Shown one piece after another: positions 35,326-42,683 of a stretch of 64,000 nucleotides of DNA (positions within the stretch are counted from its first letter, which is position 1; each line of letters begins with the position of its first letter). The position numbers and the translations under genes are program-made. The notes beneath the pieces are model-generated. The model saw only the letters and a program-made list of their open reading frames with translations. It had not been told where the DNA came from and made no database searches. Source of the stretch: Spirosoma agri (lineage in GTDB: Bacteria > Bacteroidota > Bacteroidia > Cytophagales > Spirosomataceae); assembly GCF_010747415.1 (NCBI RefSeq), contig NZ_JAAGNZ010000001.1:1116001-1180000 (forward strand). Reading direction: 5' to 3'.

Positions 35326-35333
35326 CAAAAGTA
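35326..35333 (-). promoter_or_regulatory. Putative -7 element (TACTTTTG on the minus strand) for the GNAT gene
   Basis: The minus-strand octamer TACTTTTG matches TANNTTTG, lies 23 nt before ATG 35302 and is identical to the element before tRNA-Asp. A -33 partner is not evident at the usual spacing. Confidence 0.4.
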
Positions 35334-35382
35334 GCAGAAAAATGTCGTTGAGCGATTCAGCAAAACGTTCGATCTTTGTCTC

Positions 35383-35775
35383 ATGCATATCGAACACATT
35401 GCCCTCTGGGTCCGCGATCTGGAGCGGATGCGCACCTTTTATGAAACGTATTTCGGCGCGGTTGCCAACGAAAAATATACCAACACGACCAAGCAGTTTT
35501 CATCGTACTTCCTGACGTTTCCCGATGGCGGATCACGGCTGGAACTGATGCAGATGCCCGGCGTTCCTAATACCAAGAACGATGCATTCGCCCAATTTAC
35601 CGGACTGATTCACATTGCAATTTGCGTTGGTAGTGAAGCTTCCGTCAATGCCTTGACCGAGCGGTTGCGGACAGACGGGTATCCGATCGTGGGTGAACCG
35701 CGCCGAACGGGTGATGGGTATTACGAAAGTGTTGTGTTAGATCCTGAATTGAATCGTCTTGAACTGACCGCCTAG
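35383..35775 (+). CDS. VOC (glyoxalase/bleomycin-resistance fold) protein
   Basis: This 130-residue protein has the vicinal-oxygen-chelate fold: an N-terminal metal-ligand strand IEHIALWVRDLERMRTFYE, a middle SRLELMQ strand, LIHIAICVGS and a C-terminal YYESVVLDPELNRLEL with a likely Glu ligand. Members include lactoylglutathione lyase-like enzymes and isomerases. Exact function cannot be assigned. Its stop codon overlaps that of the convergent hydrolase gene by 3-4 nt. Confidence 0.9.
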   Translation: MHIEHIALWVRDLERMRTFYETYFGAVANEKYTNTTKQFSSYFLTFPDGGSRLELMQMPGVPNTKNDAFAQFTGLIHIAICVGSEASVNALTERLRTDGYPIVGEPRRTGDGYYESVVLDPELNRLELTA

Positions 35776-36749
35776 TGAATCAGGACGGAGGAATACAGAC
35801 CTTTCGCAGCTTTTTTTAACGCTATCGGTTGCGGTTTGGCCGTGTCCTTTACGTTATAATGACTCAAAATATTCAACAGAATCTCCGTCATGTACTCGCG
35901 CTTGTTGAACACGATATCATGCCGGTTTTCGGGAAGTAAAAATTGTTTCACCTGCGCGTTGATCAGATGTTGTTGCGCAAAAGACACGTTGGTCGGGTAA
36001 ACCAATTCGTCGCGTTGACCGTGCAGCATCGTGATGTTCGCCCTGATCTTAGGCCAGTCGGGCAAGATGGCCTCCAGTGCCTCTCGATGCGCTAATTTTT
36101 CGTCGTTGGCCAGTCGAAGCAATGGCGGAATGCCCCAGCGTAGCAGCGGTGTATCGACCCAGTGACTGATCGGGTAAGTTCGTTCCAGCCCTGGTCCAAG
36201 TGCTGACGACACAAAGACAACATGATTGACCTCGTCGGGATTGTTCATCGCCAACCGGGCCGATACCGATCCGCCGTATGACGATCCGACAACCATCAGA
36301 TAGGGTGCATTTCTGTATCGATCGATGAGCGGCTGTAAAAACTTGGCTTGTTGAACAACCGATGTTTCGACACGTCCGTAATCCGAATACCCGTAGCCGG
36401 GTCGATCGACCGCTACCAGTTGCGCACGGTTCAGTAGCGAAGTATCCTTGAAGAACTCGTTGAAAAACGAAAGCGAACTGGGAGCCCCGTGCACGAAAAG
36501 TACGACTGGCAGTGCTGAGTCACCCGGTAAGGCTGGCGTTTCCATGAATCGAATGGTGCGCGGTTGTTCACTGCCGTCTTTGATCTGGTAATGATGCACC
36601 GTAGGCCGTATACGCTGCCCTTTGAACTCATCAACCAGTTCCTGATCTGTTTGTCGGGAATCAATAAACCAAGCCGCCAATAATGTTCCGATAGCCAGAA
36701 CAACAATAACCAGCAGGCTCCAGCGAAGTACAAGCCAAAACCGTTTCAT
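35772..36749 (-). CDS. Membrane-anchored alpha/beta hydrolase
   Basis: From ATG 36749 this is a 325-residue protein with an N-terminal membrane anchor (about 6-29). The open frame extends 76 codons upstream to 36977, but that part is low-complexity and lacks family similarity, so I reject it. Catalytic features: oxyanion region FVHGAPSS (86-92), nucleophile elbow VGSSYGG (Ser157), acid Asp247 in HGQRDELV and His277 in ENRHDIVF. The VDRPGYGYSD motif is typical of the epoxide-hydrolase/haloperoxidase-like group. Substrate is unknown. It shares its last bases with the convergent VOC gene. Confidence 0.9.
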   Translation of the reverse strand: MKRFWLVLRWSLLVIVVLAIGTLLAAWFIDSRQTDQELVDEFKGQRIRPTVHHYQIKDGSEQPRTIRFMETPALPGDSALPVVLFVHGAPSSLSFFNEFFKDTSLLNRAQLVAVDRPGYGYSDYGRVETSVVQQAKFLQPLIDRYRNAPYLMVVGSSYGGSVSARLAMNNPDEVNHVVFVSSALGPGLERTYPISHWVDTPLLRWGIPPLLRLANDEKLAHREALEAILPDWPKIRANITMLHGQRDELVYPTNVSFAQQHLINAQVKQFLLPENRHDIVFNKREYMTEILLNILSHYNVKDTAKPQPIALKKAAKGLYSSVLIH

Positions 36750-36953
36750 ACAAAATGTTGTGTGAAGATATAACTGCAAATTGGCGGCCAAAGGTTTACG
36801 GAAACTCAGAAAGCTTTCCAACGGTAAACAATAACTTGGGCTAGCCATATACGTCAGCGCAGAAAAACGCAAGGAGCGAGAAGAGCTAGGAGATACTAAC
36901 CTAAGCTCATCGGCAACCGTACGGGAAACGCGGGATATGCTATTGGCAAGTGA

Positions 36954-37009
36954 AGGAAAAGACTCCTGACGGAGCAAACCAACCCGGTGCTTGATCAGGG
37001 TCTTTTCCT
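36954..37009. terminator. Hairpin in the gap between the hydrolase and PAS genes
   Basis: A 10-bp perfect stem (36954-36963 with 37000-37009) continues inward for five more pairs after one bulged base, around a 25-nt loop. It lies downstream of the minus-strand PAS gene and may end its transcript. The remaining bases of this 310-nt gap show nothing I can support. Confidence 0.45.
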
Positions 37010-37059
37010 CCGCTTGACGATTAAATTCGCTGACTACAACTGGTCAACGCCTGTATTTT

Positions 37060-37599
37060 TTATTTCAATTCGCTTTCGACTGCGAGAAAGTGCGTCAGTT
37101 CACCCTGATTGTCGAAAAGCGGATCAATTTGCACACGGCACACGTAAGGCTCGCCACCTTTCCGGTAATTCGTGATGTCTGCCTTTACAAAATCGGCCTT
37201 TCTGAGTGACTCACGCATATTCAGTGTCGTGACAAGATCGGTTTTTGGACCCTGCAAAAAACTGGGTGTCTTACCAATGGCTTCCATTGGCGAATAACCG
37301 GTCATTGTCAAAAAGTTACTGCTTGTCCAGAGAATTGTCTGTGTAAGATCGGTCAGTACCAACGTAAAGCCAGTCTCCATCTTTTTGCTATAGGCATTCC
37401 GTTGCCGCCGAGACATATTCCAGTCGAATAACTCAGTGAGCTGATTGAACAGTGCAACTTCTTTCCGGCTGGCTCGCTGCTGTGCTTGCACAAGCAGAGA
37501 AATCTCAAAACAGGCAGCAGGATACGATCGATGACCTTCCTTTTGAGAATGACCATACATCCTGTTTGCTAGTTCTGAGTACGAATCTGATGGAAGCAT
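37060..37599 (-). CDS. Solitary LOV-like PAS-domain protein without the photoactive cysteine
   Basis: From ATG 37599 the protein is 179 residues; an earlier Met (37650) is also in frame. Residues about 70-179 are a PAS domain with the LOV-subfamily pattern TGYSPMEAIGKTPSFLQGP and NYRKGGEPY. In true LOV photoreceptors the loop reads GxNCRFLQ, with Cys forming a flavin adduct. Here the position is Pro112 (GKTPSFLQ), so adduct chemistry is lost. The conserved terminal Gln also appears as Glu (FLAVESEL). There is no kinase, GGDEF or DNA-binding output. The N-terminal 60 residues may be a helical partner-binding part. It could bind flavin as a redox sensor or act as a partner for another sensor; neither is shown. 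Confidence 0.82.
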   Translation of the reverse strand: MLPSDSYSELANRMYGHSQKEGHRSYPAACFEISLLVQAQQRASRKEVALFNQLTELFDWNMSRRQRNAYSKKMETGFTLVLTDLTQTILWTSSNFLTMTGYSPMEAIGKTPSFLQGPKTDLVTTLNMRESLRKADFVKADITNYRKGGEPYVCRVQIDPLFDNQGELTHFLAVESELK

Positions 37600-37781
37600 G
37601 ACGTGATATATAAACGGTTTTAGTAGAAAGGTAACGGGTAATGGTATCAAAACCTAACGACCACTGGTCATCTAGGTGACCAGACAACGAATGAATGAAA
37701 TTTTTTTACGATAAAAGTGACTGATAGCCAGTAGCTATGAGTCCTTGGTGCCAGTTTTGTCTAATTTTTTTCGTGTACCCT

Positions 37782-37813
37782 CTTGTACATACCATTAAAA
37801 GCCTATACTTTTG
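37782..37813 (+). promoter_or_regulatory. Putative promoter of the tRNA-Asp gene
   Basis: CTTG at 37782-37785 is followed after 20 nt by TACTTTTG (37806-37813), matching TTTG-N20-TANNTTTG with one mismatch. The predicted start, about 40 nt before the tRNA, is typical for a tRNA 5' leader. Confidence 0.6.
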
Positions 37814-37858
37814 TGGCACGATTAAGGGAAACGGAAACGCTAACCGGAAATCAAAAAT

Positions 37859-37935
37859 GGTTCGGTAGTTCAGTTGGTTAGAATACCTGCCTGTCACGCA
37901 GGGGGTCGCGGGTTCGAGCCCCGTCCGGACCGCCA
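37859..37935 (+). tRNA. tRNA-Asp (anticodon GTC)
   Basis: All cloverleaf arms are visible. The acceptor stem is 37859-37865 with 37925-37931 (one G-U pair), the anticodon stem-loop has loop CTGTCAC at 37891-37897 and anticodon GTC at 37893-37895, and the T-loop is GGTTCGAGCC. The discriminator is G37932 and CCA is encoded at 37933-37935. The GTC anticodon and G73 identify tRNA-Asp. A terminator follows at once. Confidence 0.98.
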
Positions 37936-37944
37936 CTGAAAATC

Positions 37945-37976
37945 AAGCACTTATCAGCAATGGTAAGTGCTTTTTT
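37945..37976 (+). terminator. Intrinsic terminator after tRNA-Asp
   Basis: A 9-bp perfect stem (37945-37953 with 37964-37972), extended by a G-U and a G-C pair, is followed by six T. It begins 10 nt after the tRNA 3' end. Confidence 0.9.
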
Positions 37977-38037
37977 CGTTTTAGCTGTTAGCAACAGGTT
38001 CTATCTTAGTTCAGCTTACGTTTGCTGTTTGACGAGA

Positions 38038-38286
38038 TTAGTGCTCCGAAGCGGCTCTACGACTGGTTGCTGATCGTATAGTTCGGATAGACTCGGCGAA
38101 CGTAAATTGTGACGATAGGCCACCGTAGTTAAGTCCTTCGGCGGATTCGGGATAAAGGGCCTCATTATAGATTGTCCCGTCAGGTAGTAAAAAGCTCACC
38201 TGCATCTGCCTGTCAAGCACTACTCGACCATCTTCCTCCAAGTGGACCGTGATCGTGATACCATTCTGGGTTTCAGTTTTTTGCAT
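38038..38286 (-). CDS. Small hypothetical protein (82 aa)
   Basis: The frame from ATG 38286 encodes a soluble protein beginning MQKTETQNGITITVHLEEDG. It has alternating strand-like segments (VSFLLPDGTIYNEALYP) and a positively charged end. Composition is protein-like and no better frame overlaps it, but I do not recognise a family. It stands alone among terminators and lacks a clear promoter. Confidence 0.5.
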   Translation of the reverse strand: MQKTETQNGITITVHLEEDGRVVLDRQMQVSFLLPDGTIYNEALYPESAEGLNYGGLSSQFTFAESIRTIRSATSRRAASEH

Positions 38287-38479
38287 TGTCTGATGAATAA
38301 AAGGAGTTTGTATCAGGAAGGAGCGGTACGGCTACTCGTCAACTGTAGATGAACAAAGTTGCTACTGCGCGAAATTAAATACTTCTGTCAATTTTGTTAC
38401 CGAATAGTAGATATTGAATCTAATGTATATGTTTTACTCGTATATATACAATTAAAATTAGTAAAAGAGATAGTTCATA
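38287..38479 (+). other. Intergenic leader of a putative small RNA or short transcript
   Basis: This AT-rich stretch ends in a strong terminator (38480-38512) although no supported plus-strand gene precedes it. A 69-codon frame (38359-38568) spans the terminator and looks spurious. A short untranslated transcript is possible; no exact TANNTTTG was found. Confidence 0.3.
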
Positions 38480-38512
38480 ACAGATTACTCCGCTGGGGTA
38501 ATCTGTTTTTTT
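38480..38512 (+). terminator. Orphan intrinsic terminator A (3-nt loop, seven-T tail)
   Basis: A 12-bp stem (38480-38491 with 38495-38506; one U-G pair, loop GCT) ends in a seven-T run. Its core, CAGATTACTCC-GCT-GGGGTAATCTG, is a structural twin of the element at 40922-40957, with matching base-pair changes. No gene on this strand leads into it. Confidence 0.85.
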
Positions 38513-38698
38513 GTGGTGATAGTATTAGAATTCAACCTATTACCAGAACTGAGCGGAAAAAGCATTGATTGATACCGAAAAAAGACCGAATAATAAATAT
38601 GATCCCATTATGTGACTTTTTGTCCTTCTGAGGTCATCTGAATTCTTGCGTACTACGTATGTACGCTTGCATTAAAATTCAAAACACTAAGAATAGCG
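38513..38698 (+). other. Intergenic stretch between two orphan terminators
   Basis: No supported reading frame lies here. A short near-palindrome (GCGTAC...GTACGC) sits at about 38648-38666. The stretch leads into the terminator at 38699-38730 and could be a short transcript. Confidence 0.25.
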
Positions 38699-38730
38699 AA
38701 AAGAGCCGTTTCTATGAGATGGCTCTTTTT
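38699..38730 (+). terminator. Orphan intrinsic terminator B
   Basis: A 9-bp perfect stem (38699-38707 with 38721-38729) around a 13-nt loop ends in a T-run. A-richness on its left side could let it work on the minus strand too, after the small winged-helix gene at 38873-39133. That gene would be the most conventional owner. Confidence 0.7.
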
Positions 38731-38872
38731 AATTTCCAACTACCAGGTAGCGATAGGCATTGGTAGAATCGTACTCAATTGGTGATGATGAGATAAGCCC
38801 GTAACGACTCTTGACATCAAGAACAAAGCCCTTGGGCAATAGAACGGTAAAGACCGTGTATGATCAATGCCC

Positions 38873-39133
38873 TTAGGCAACTGGCTGATTGATAGTCAGC
38901 GTAGGGTTATAAAGCTCAAATTCTTCCAGACCTTGCAGTCCAAATTCTGTTACCAGATAATGTATTTGGTCACCGTTGTTGTCACTAGCCTGTAATAGAC
39001 CCTTACCCTCCAGATCGGTGATGTAGGCTTCCACCATGTGTTCATCAAAACAGGCCTGTCGTGCGACCTGAGATGGAGTCAAGCCCTGATCAGAGGCTAA
39101 CAGAATATAGTACTGACCAAATGTAAGTTCCAT
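38873..39133 (-). CDS. Small winged-helix-like protein (86 aa)
   Basis: Starting at ATG 39133 (the frame extends to 39181), the protein reads MELTFGQYYILLASDQGLTP and then SQVARQACFDEHMVEAYITDLEGKG. This looks like a winged-helix fold with a recognition helix (EHMVEAYITDLEGKGLL) and a beta wing (DQIHYLVTEFG). It lacks any effector domain. Function is unknown; a small DNA-binding regulator is plausible. A weak TANNTTTG match (minus strand, 39314-39307) lies 173 nt upstream. Confidence 0.55.
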   Translation of the reverse strand: MELTFGQYYILLASDQGLTPSQVARQACFDEHMVEAYITDLEGKGLLQASDNNGDQIHYLVTEFGLQGLEEFELYNPTLTINQPVA

Positions 39134-39884
39134 ATAACCAGATGAATAAATAATATATGTTGAAACGTTTGCGGCAATCATGCCCTGCCTGACCGGATAA
39201 GATCAGTGCTGAACAGATTGAAAGAAAGCGTTTCTCGTTGAGTATAAATCAGCTCTGAAAGAATCTTGATGGGAAATAGTTTCAGATGCATTTAGTGGTT
39301 TTGTAGCAAATGTAGTGCCATTATATTTTACCCACTTATGCTGTTAATGAGTGAATTAGTCATATTTGTTACTGAAAAAGTCGTAGTATGTATAGATGAG
39401 TACGTTTCTAACCCCACGTAATCTTGATTAAACTAATTAAATGAACACTTTTATGAAACAAGTATATGTGTTGAGTAGTGAACGGGATTTTGATTGGTAA
39501 ATTTAAGCTGTCTTTTTTTTTAGCCTCTCGACTGCCACGATCATCGGGATTATTCTTATAACGGGCACAATCTTTGATTCCGTCAAAAAAATGATACAAC
39601 TAGTGTATATATAGTTACTAAACTATTGTAGTATGCGTTTTCGGGATACTTCAGTGGTTTAAGTTTTCTGTACGTGCCGTGTTCTCCGCTAAGTTCTTAT
39701 GATTACTCCTCGCATTAGCCTGCATGGAATCCTACGACTCAGACTAATCTTGCTTATTGTAGCTTAACCCGCTGTCGAAACGTTGCTTCACTACTTGAAA
39801 CGGGCATGTTTTTAAGCTGTTCGCAACGGTTGTCTGGCGTTGCGCGTACTGGTGATAGAATAGGTAATATGAACAAGATGAAGC
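39134..39884 (+). other. Gene-poor AT-rich intergenic region
   Basis: About 750 nt with no convincing gene. A tiny frame at 39441-39500 (19 codons, starting MNTFMKQVYV) precedes a run of nine T but has no homologue I recognise. Reading frames here on the minus strand overlap or lack family features. The region ends in a hairpin terminator at 39885-39918. Confidence 0.4.
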
Positions 39885-39918
39885 AAAACGCCCGACCGAT
39901 TGTGTCGGGTTGTTTTTT
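39885..39918 (+). terminator. Orphan intrinsic terminator C
   Basis: The core stem CCCGAC (39891-39896) pairs with GTCGGG (39904-39909), and flanking A and T runs extend it with one bulge, ending in a six-T run. No supported plus-strand gene precedes it. Confidence 0.6.
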
Positions 39919-40009
39919 GTGTTCAGTGCGTAGCTTAACCACCTTTTAACACCACCGCTCCCAGAACTACTTAACTTTGTTAGGAAGGTTTTTGGAAAAG
40001 AAGATAGTC

Positions 40010-40043
40010 AAAAAACGCCGGGCTTATTAGGCCCGGCGTTTTT
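40010..40043. terminator. Strong terminator after the 40.1 kb hypothetical gene
   Basis: A perfect 13-bp stem (40011-40023 with 40031-40043) with a 7-nt loop has A-run and T-run flanks and can act on both strands. It lies 27 nt past the stop of the minus-strand gene at 40070. Confidence 0.88.
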
Positions 40044-40069
40044 ACGTTGATGCCTTTTATCGGGTAGAG

Positions 40070-40594
40070 CTATCTATATACCGCTATCGCCAGCCCTTGA
40101 TCGATATAACTGCGTGTATCAATACCCCGACTATCCAGATAGTTCAGCAACGCCTGAACGTTGATGCGGGCCGGACTGGCTAATCCGTCGGTCCAACGCT
40201 CAGACGTTATGACGCCTGCTTCGGTAATGACAAGCTTAATCGGGCCCGATCGGATATCAATCTGTGTTTCGCTCCGGATCAAGCTAACGGCTTCCCGCTG
40301 GTCCCAGTAGGGGTATCCCATCCGAAAACATTGTTTCGCTTCATGTTCAGCCAGGTTAGCCAGTGGACGCAGTAGTAACCGTACACTTTGCAAGGGTATC
40401 AGGCGTGGAATCGAATCACCATCGAAACAGATTCCTACTGTTGGTGTCAACGAATTACCATCTATTCGGTCGCGGACGTAGTTGAGAAGGCCAATCTCGC
40501 CATGTTTAGGATGCCCGGCAGAGTCAATCTGAACCTGTTGTCCAAGATGTCGGACCAGTTCTTTAGCTGTCAGAGTTATCCGTGGGGTCATCAT
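40070..40594 (-). CDS. Hypothetical protein (about 174 aa)
   Basis: The frame is open from 40642, with Met codons at 40642, 40594 and 40591. I favour the 40594/40591 pair because the sequence becomes orderly there (MMTPRITLTAKELVRHLGQQ). The protein is soluble, with no signal peptide. It has a mid-section IPLQSVRLLLRPLANLAEHE, possibly helical, and a C-terminal part with LLNYLDSRGIDTR. I do not recognise a family. A good terminator follows it, which supports a real gene. Confidence 0.6.
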   Translation of the reverse strand: MMTPRITLTAKELVRHLGQQVQIDSAGHPKHGEIGLLNYVRDRIDGNSLTPTVGICFDGDSIPRLIPLQSVRLLLRPLANLAEHEAKQCFRMGYPYWDQREAVSLIRSETQIDIRSGPIKLVITEAGVITSERWTDGLASPARINVQALLNYLDSRGIDTRSYIDQGLAIAVYR

Positions 40595-40642
40595 CAACTG
40601 GTTTCCACTCGTCGCGAGTGCTGCTCTGTCTAGGCTTGGCAT

Positions 40643-40921
40643 GTGCCAATAAATATCGGGTAGGAATGGATTTTCAACAAAAAAACTAGTGATTTTATAG
40701 GCAATACTTTAGTTTAGTATATCTATCCGGGTGAGACGATGCGCTAAATGAGCCGTTTTTCCGTCGTGATCGTGCCACGGACAAATAACCTCTGCATCGA
40801 AATGCCATTAATTATAAGACTGAAAATAAATGCTGAATAAGCAACAGAAGCTAAAGTTCAATAAATCTGGCCGTTCATCTCTACCGTATATAAACTAGAA
40901 AAGAAGCTTACACTATTCGGA
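40643..40921 (+). other. Intergenic leader of orphan terminator D
   Basis: No supported gene. The segment before the terminator contains GTATATAAACTAG followed by AAAAGAAGC, resembling the segment before terminator A (GTATATATACAATTAAAATT, then AGTAAAAGAG). The two regions may be related short transcripts. Confidence 0.35.
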
Positions 40922-40957
40922 TCAGACTATCCCATTGGGGTAGTCTGACTTTTTTTA
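40922..40957 (+). terminator. Orphan intrinsic terminator D, structural twin of terminator A
   Basis: A 12-bp stem (40922-40933 with 40937-40948; one U-G pair, loop ATT) is followed by C and eight T. Its core CAGACTATCCC-ATT-GGGGTAGTCTG differs from terminator A at paired positions in a way that keeps pairing (T-A becomes C-G; C-G and U-G exchange). Confidence 0.85.
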
Positions 40958-41069
40958 CAGGAAACCGCTCCGGGGAATTCAACCGAGTGTGAACTTACTG
41001 TCGGAAAGAGTCTTGCTAGTTCCAACGCATCGGTGTGAAACGGAATCTTGATGCTATAACCGGCAGAAC

Positions 41070-41456
41070 ATGAAATCAGGACTTTCGTTACTTAGCATAC
41101 TGGTAACCATATTGATGGGCTGCCGGACAACAGTTGACGTTTTACCAACGGACACCTGGTCCGAAGGCTGTATTGCGCTGACTCCCTACCAGGGGGCCTA
41201 TCGACTGTCGGGCATGTGTTGCGAATACCTGCTGCTACCCGCACTGGAATTAACTAAAAGCAAACTATTCGTGGTCAGGGGAAGCTATCATTCGTTCACT
41301 GGTGCGGGCTTCAGCAATGTTCCTATTCAGGTAAAGGGGCAGCTATCAGCCGACGAAAAGGAACTGGTCATTGCTTATTCACTCAATTCAACCCCCGTTA
41401 CGCACCGACTCGCCCCCGGACCGGCCAAAACAGCCTGCACGTGTTTCTGTGATTAA
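41070..41456 (+). CDS. Small hypothetical lipoprotein (128 aa)
   Basis: The protein starts with a lipoprotein signal, MKSGLSLLSILVTILMGC, with lipidated Cys18. The mature part has several cysteines (GMCCEY, and CTCFC at the very end) and beta-strand-like segments (SKLFVVRGSYHSF, IPIQ-type and KELVIAYSLN), suggesting a small beta-rich domain. I do not recognise a family. It stands alone, converging with the SMP-30-like gene. Confidence 0.75.
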   Translation: MKSGLSLLSILVTILMGCRTTVDVLPTDTWSEGCIALTPYQGAYRLSGMCCEYLLLPALELTKSKLFVVRGSYHSFTGAGFSNVPIQVKGQLSADEKELVIAYSLNSTPVTHRLAPGPAKTACTCFCD

Positions 41457-41486
41457 GATCGATATACCTCAACCAGAGCACCCAGG

Positions 41487-42410
41487 TTACTCGATACCTT
41501 TTACCCGCATCTGAAGCGTGTAGACGGATTCTGAAGCCGTAATAAATAACGTCTGGCGGTCTTTTCCCCCGAAGCACAAATTGCCGACCCAGCCGGAAGG
41601 AACCGGAATGGTACCCAGTTTTTTGGCTGAAGTGTCATACACCGTAACACCCCGCCCCGACAAGTATAAATTGCCCTGGCTATCAAGCGTCATGCCGTCA
41701 GAACCCTGCGAAACGTAAAGCTGTCGCTGGGCCAGACTACCATCCGGATTGATCTGGTATTTGTAGGTCTTATTGGCGCGAATGTCAGCCACGAATAAAT
41801 ACTTGCCATCGGGCGTTCCGACAATACCGTTGGGCTGCATCAGATCGCCATCGACCACAACCGCTTCGTTGGCTCCTTTCGGCAGATAATAGACCTTCTG
41901 GCCATCAAGGTCAGGCTTTTTTCGCTCCCAGTAATCACGCTGGTAATACGGGTCTGTGAAGTAAATACCCCCTTTTGGATCAAGCCACAGATCGTTGGGC
42001 CCGTTGAAGCGCTGGCCCTTAAAATTGCTGAGTAACACGGTAACTTTCTTGTCCGGACTAATCGACCAGAGTTCATCTTTTTCGTCTGCACAGGCTAATA
42101 AATTGCCTTTCTTATCGATGTATAACCCGTTGGAACGCCCCGTTTTGTCCATAAAAACAGCCAGCTTTCCGTCGGTGTCATATTTCCAGATTTTGTCGTT
42201 TGGCTGATCCGTAAAGTAAATGTTGCCCTTCTTATCGACGGTAGGGCCTTCCGTGAACGTAAACTGACTTGAGATCTTACGTACGGAAGCGCCGGGGGCC
42301 ACGACATGTATAGAATCAACCGATTGGGCAGCGAGCTGATGAAAACACGTAGTCAGGAAAGGTATCAGAAGAAGGGTGGCCCAAAATCGGGAGAACTCGG
42401 AGGTCGTCAT
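41487..42410 (-). CDS. Exported SMP-30/gluconolactonase-like protein
   Basis: A six-bladed beta-propeller lactonase family member. I take the start at ATG 42410 (MTTSEFSRFW); an upstream Met at 42431 is in frame. The signal peptide ends near LAAQ. Conserved propeller motifs are FTEGPTVDKKGNIYFTD (metal-ligand Glu), RFNGPNDLWLDPKGGIYFTD and MQPNGIVGTPDGKYLFVAD, plus GSDGMTLDSQGNLYLS. The Glu, Asn and Asp ligands expected for a divalent metal are all there. It would hydrolyse a sugar lactone or similar ester in the periplasm. The substrate is not readable, and neighbours give no pathway. Confidence 0.93.
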   Translation of the reverse strand: MTTSEFSRFWATLLLIPFLTTCFHQLAAQSVDSIHVVAPGASVRKISSQFTFTEGPTVDKKGNIYFTDQPNDKIWKYDTDGKLAVFMDKTGRSNGLYIDKKGNLLACADEKDELWSISPDKKVTVLLSNFKGQRFNGPNDLWLDPKGGIYFTDPYYQRDYWERKKPDLDGQKVYYLPKGANEAVVVDGDLMQPNGIVGTPDGKYLFVADIRANKTYKYQINPDGSLAQRQLYVSQGSDGMTLDSQGNLYLSGRGVTVYDTSAKKLGTIPVPSGWVGNLCFGGKDRQTLFITASESVYTLQMRVKGIE

Positions 42411-42683
42411 ACGCAACAAACGGTTAGGCACAAAGAAGAATGGCTGGCTGCGGTTCTACTGATACACCCAGGAATGGGAATGGCCCGACGCATAGACCAG
42501 TAACCTTTCTTGGGTACTTAACCAATAAAAACGACATGGGCAAAACCATCATTCAGTCAATAGGTTTATATAAAATAGACCGCACCTATGCTTATATTGC
42601 CGATTGATACGATAATATCAGTACTGGTTCTATGACTTGATTGCCAGTCTGATTGACATAAGATGCCAACGTACTGTTGCTGA

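Noticed and set aside
36750-36977. N-terminal extension of the alpha/beta hydrolase
   Set aside because: Low-complexity Ser/Leu/Arg sequence ahead of a clean membrane anchor; the later ATG is better.
37706-37936. 76-codon minus-strand frame across tRNA-Asp
   Set aside because: It is the antisense of the tRNA and its flanks; the RTGLEPATPCVTGRYSNQLN-type sequence is a common false prediction opposite tRNA genes.
38359-38568. 69-codon plus-strand frame
   Set aside because: It runs through an intrinsic terminator and has no recognisable features.
39754-39942. 62-codon minus-strand frame
   Set aside because: It overlaps terminator C and has neither domain features nor a promoter.
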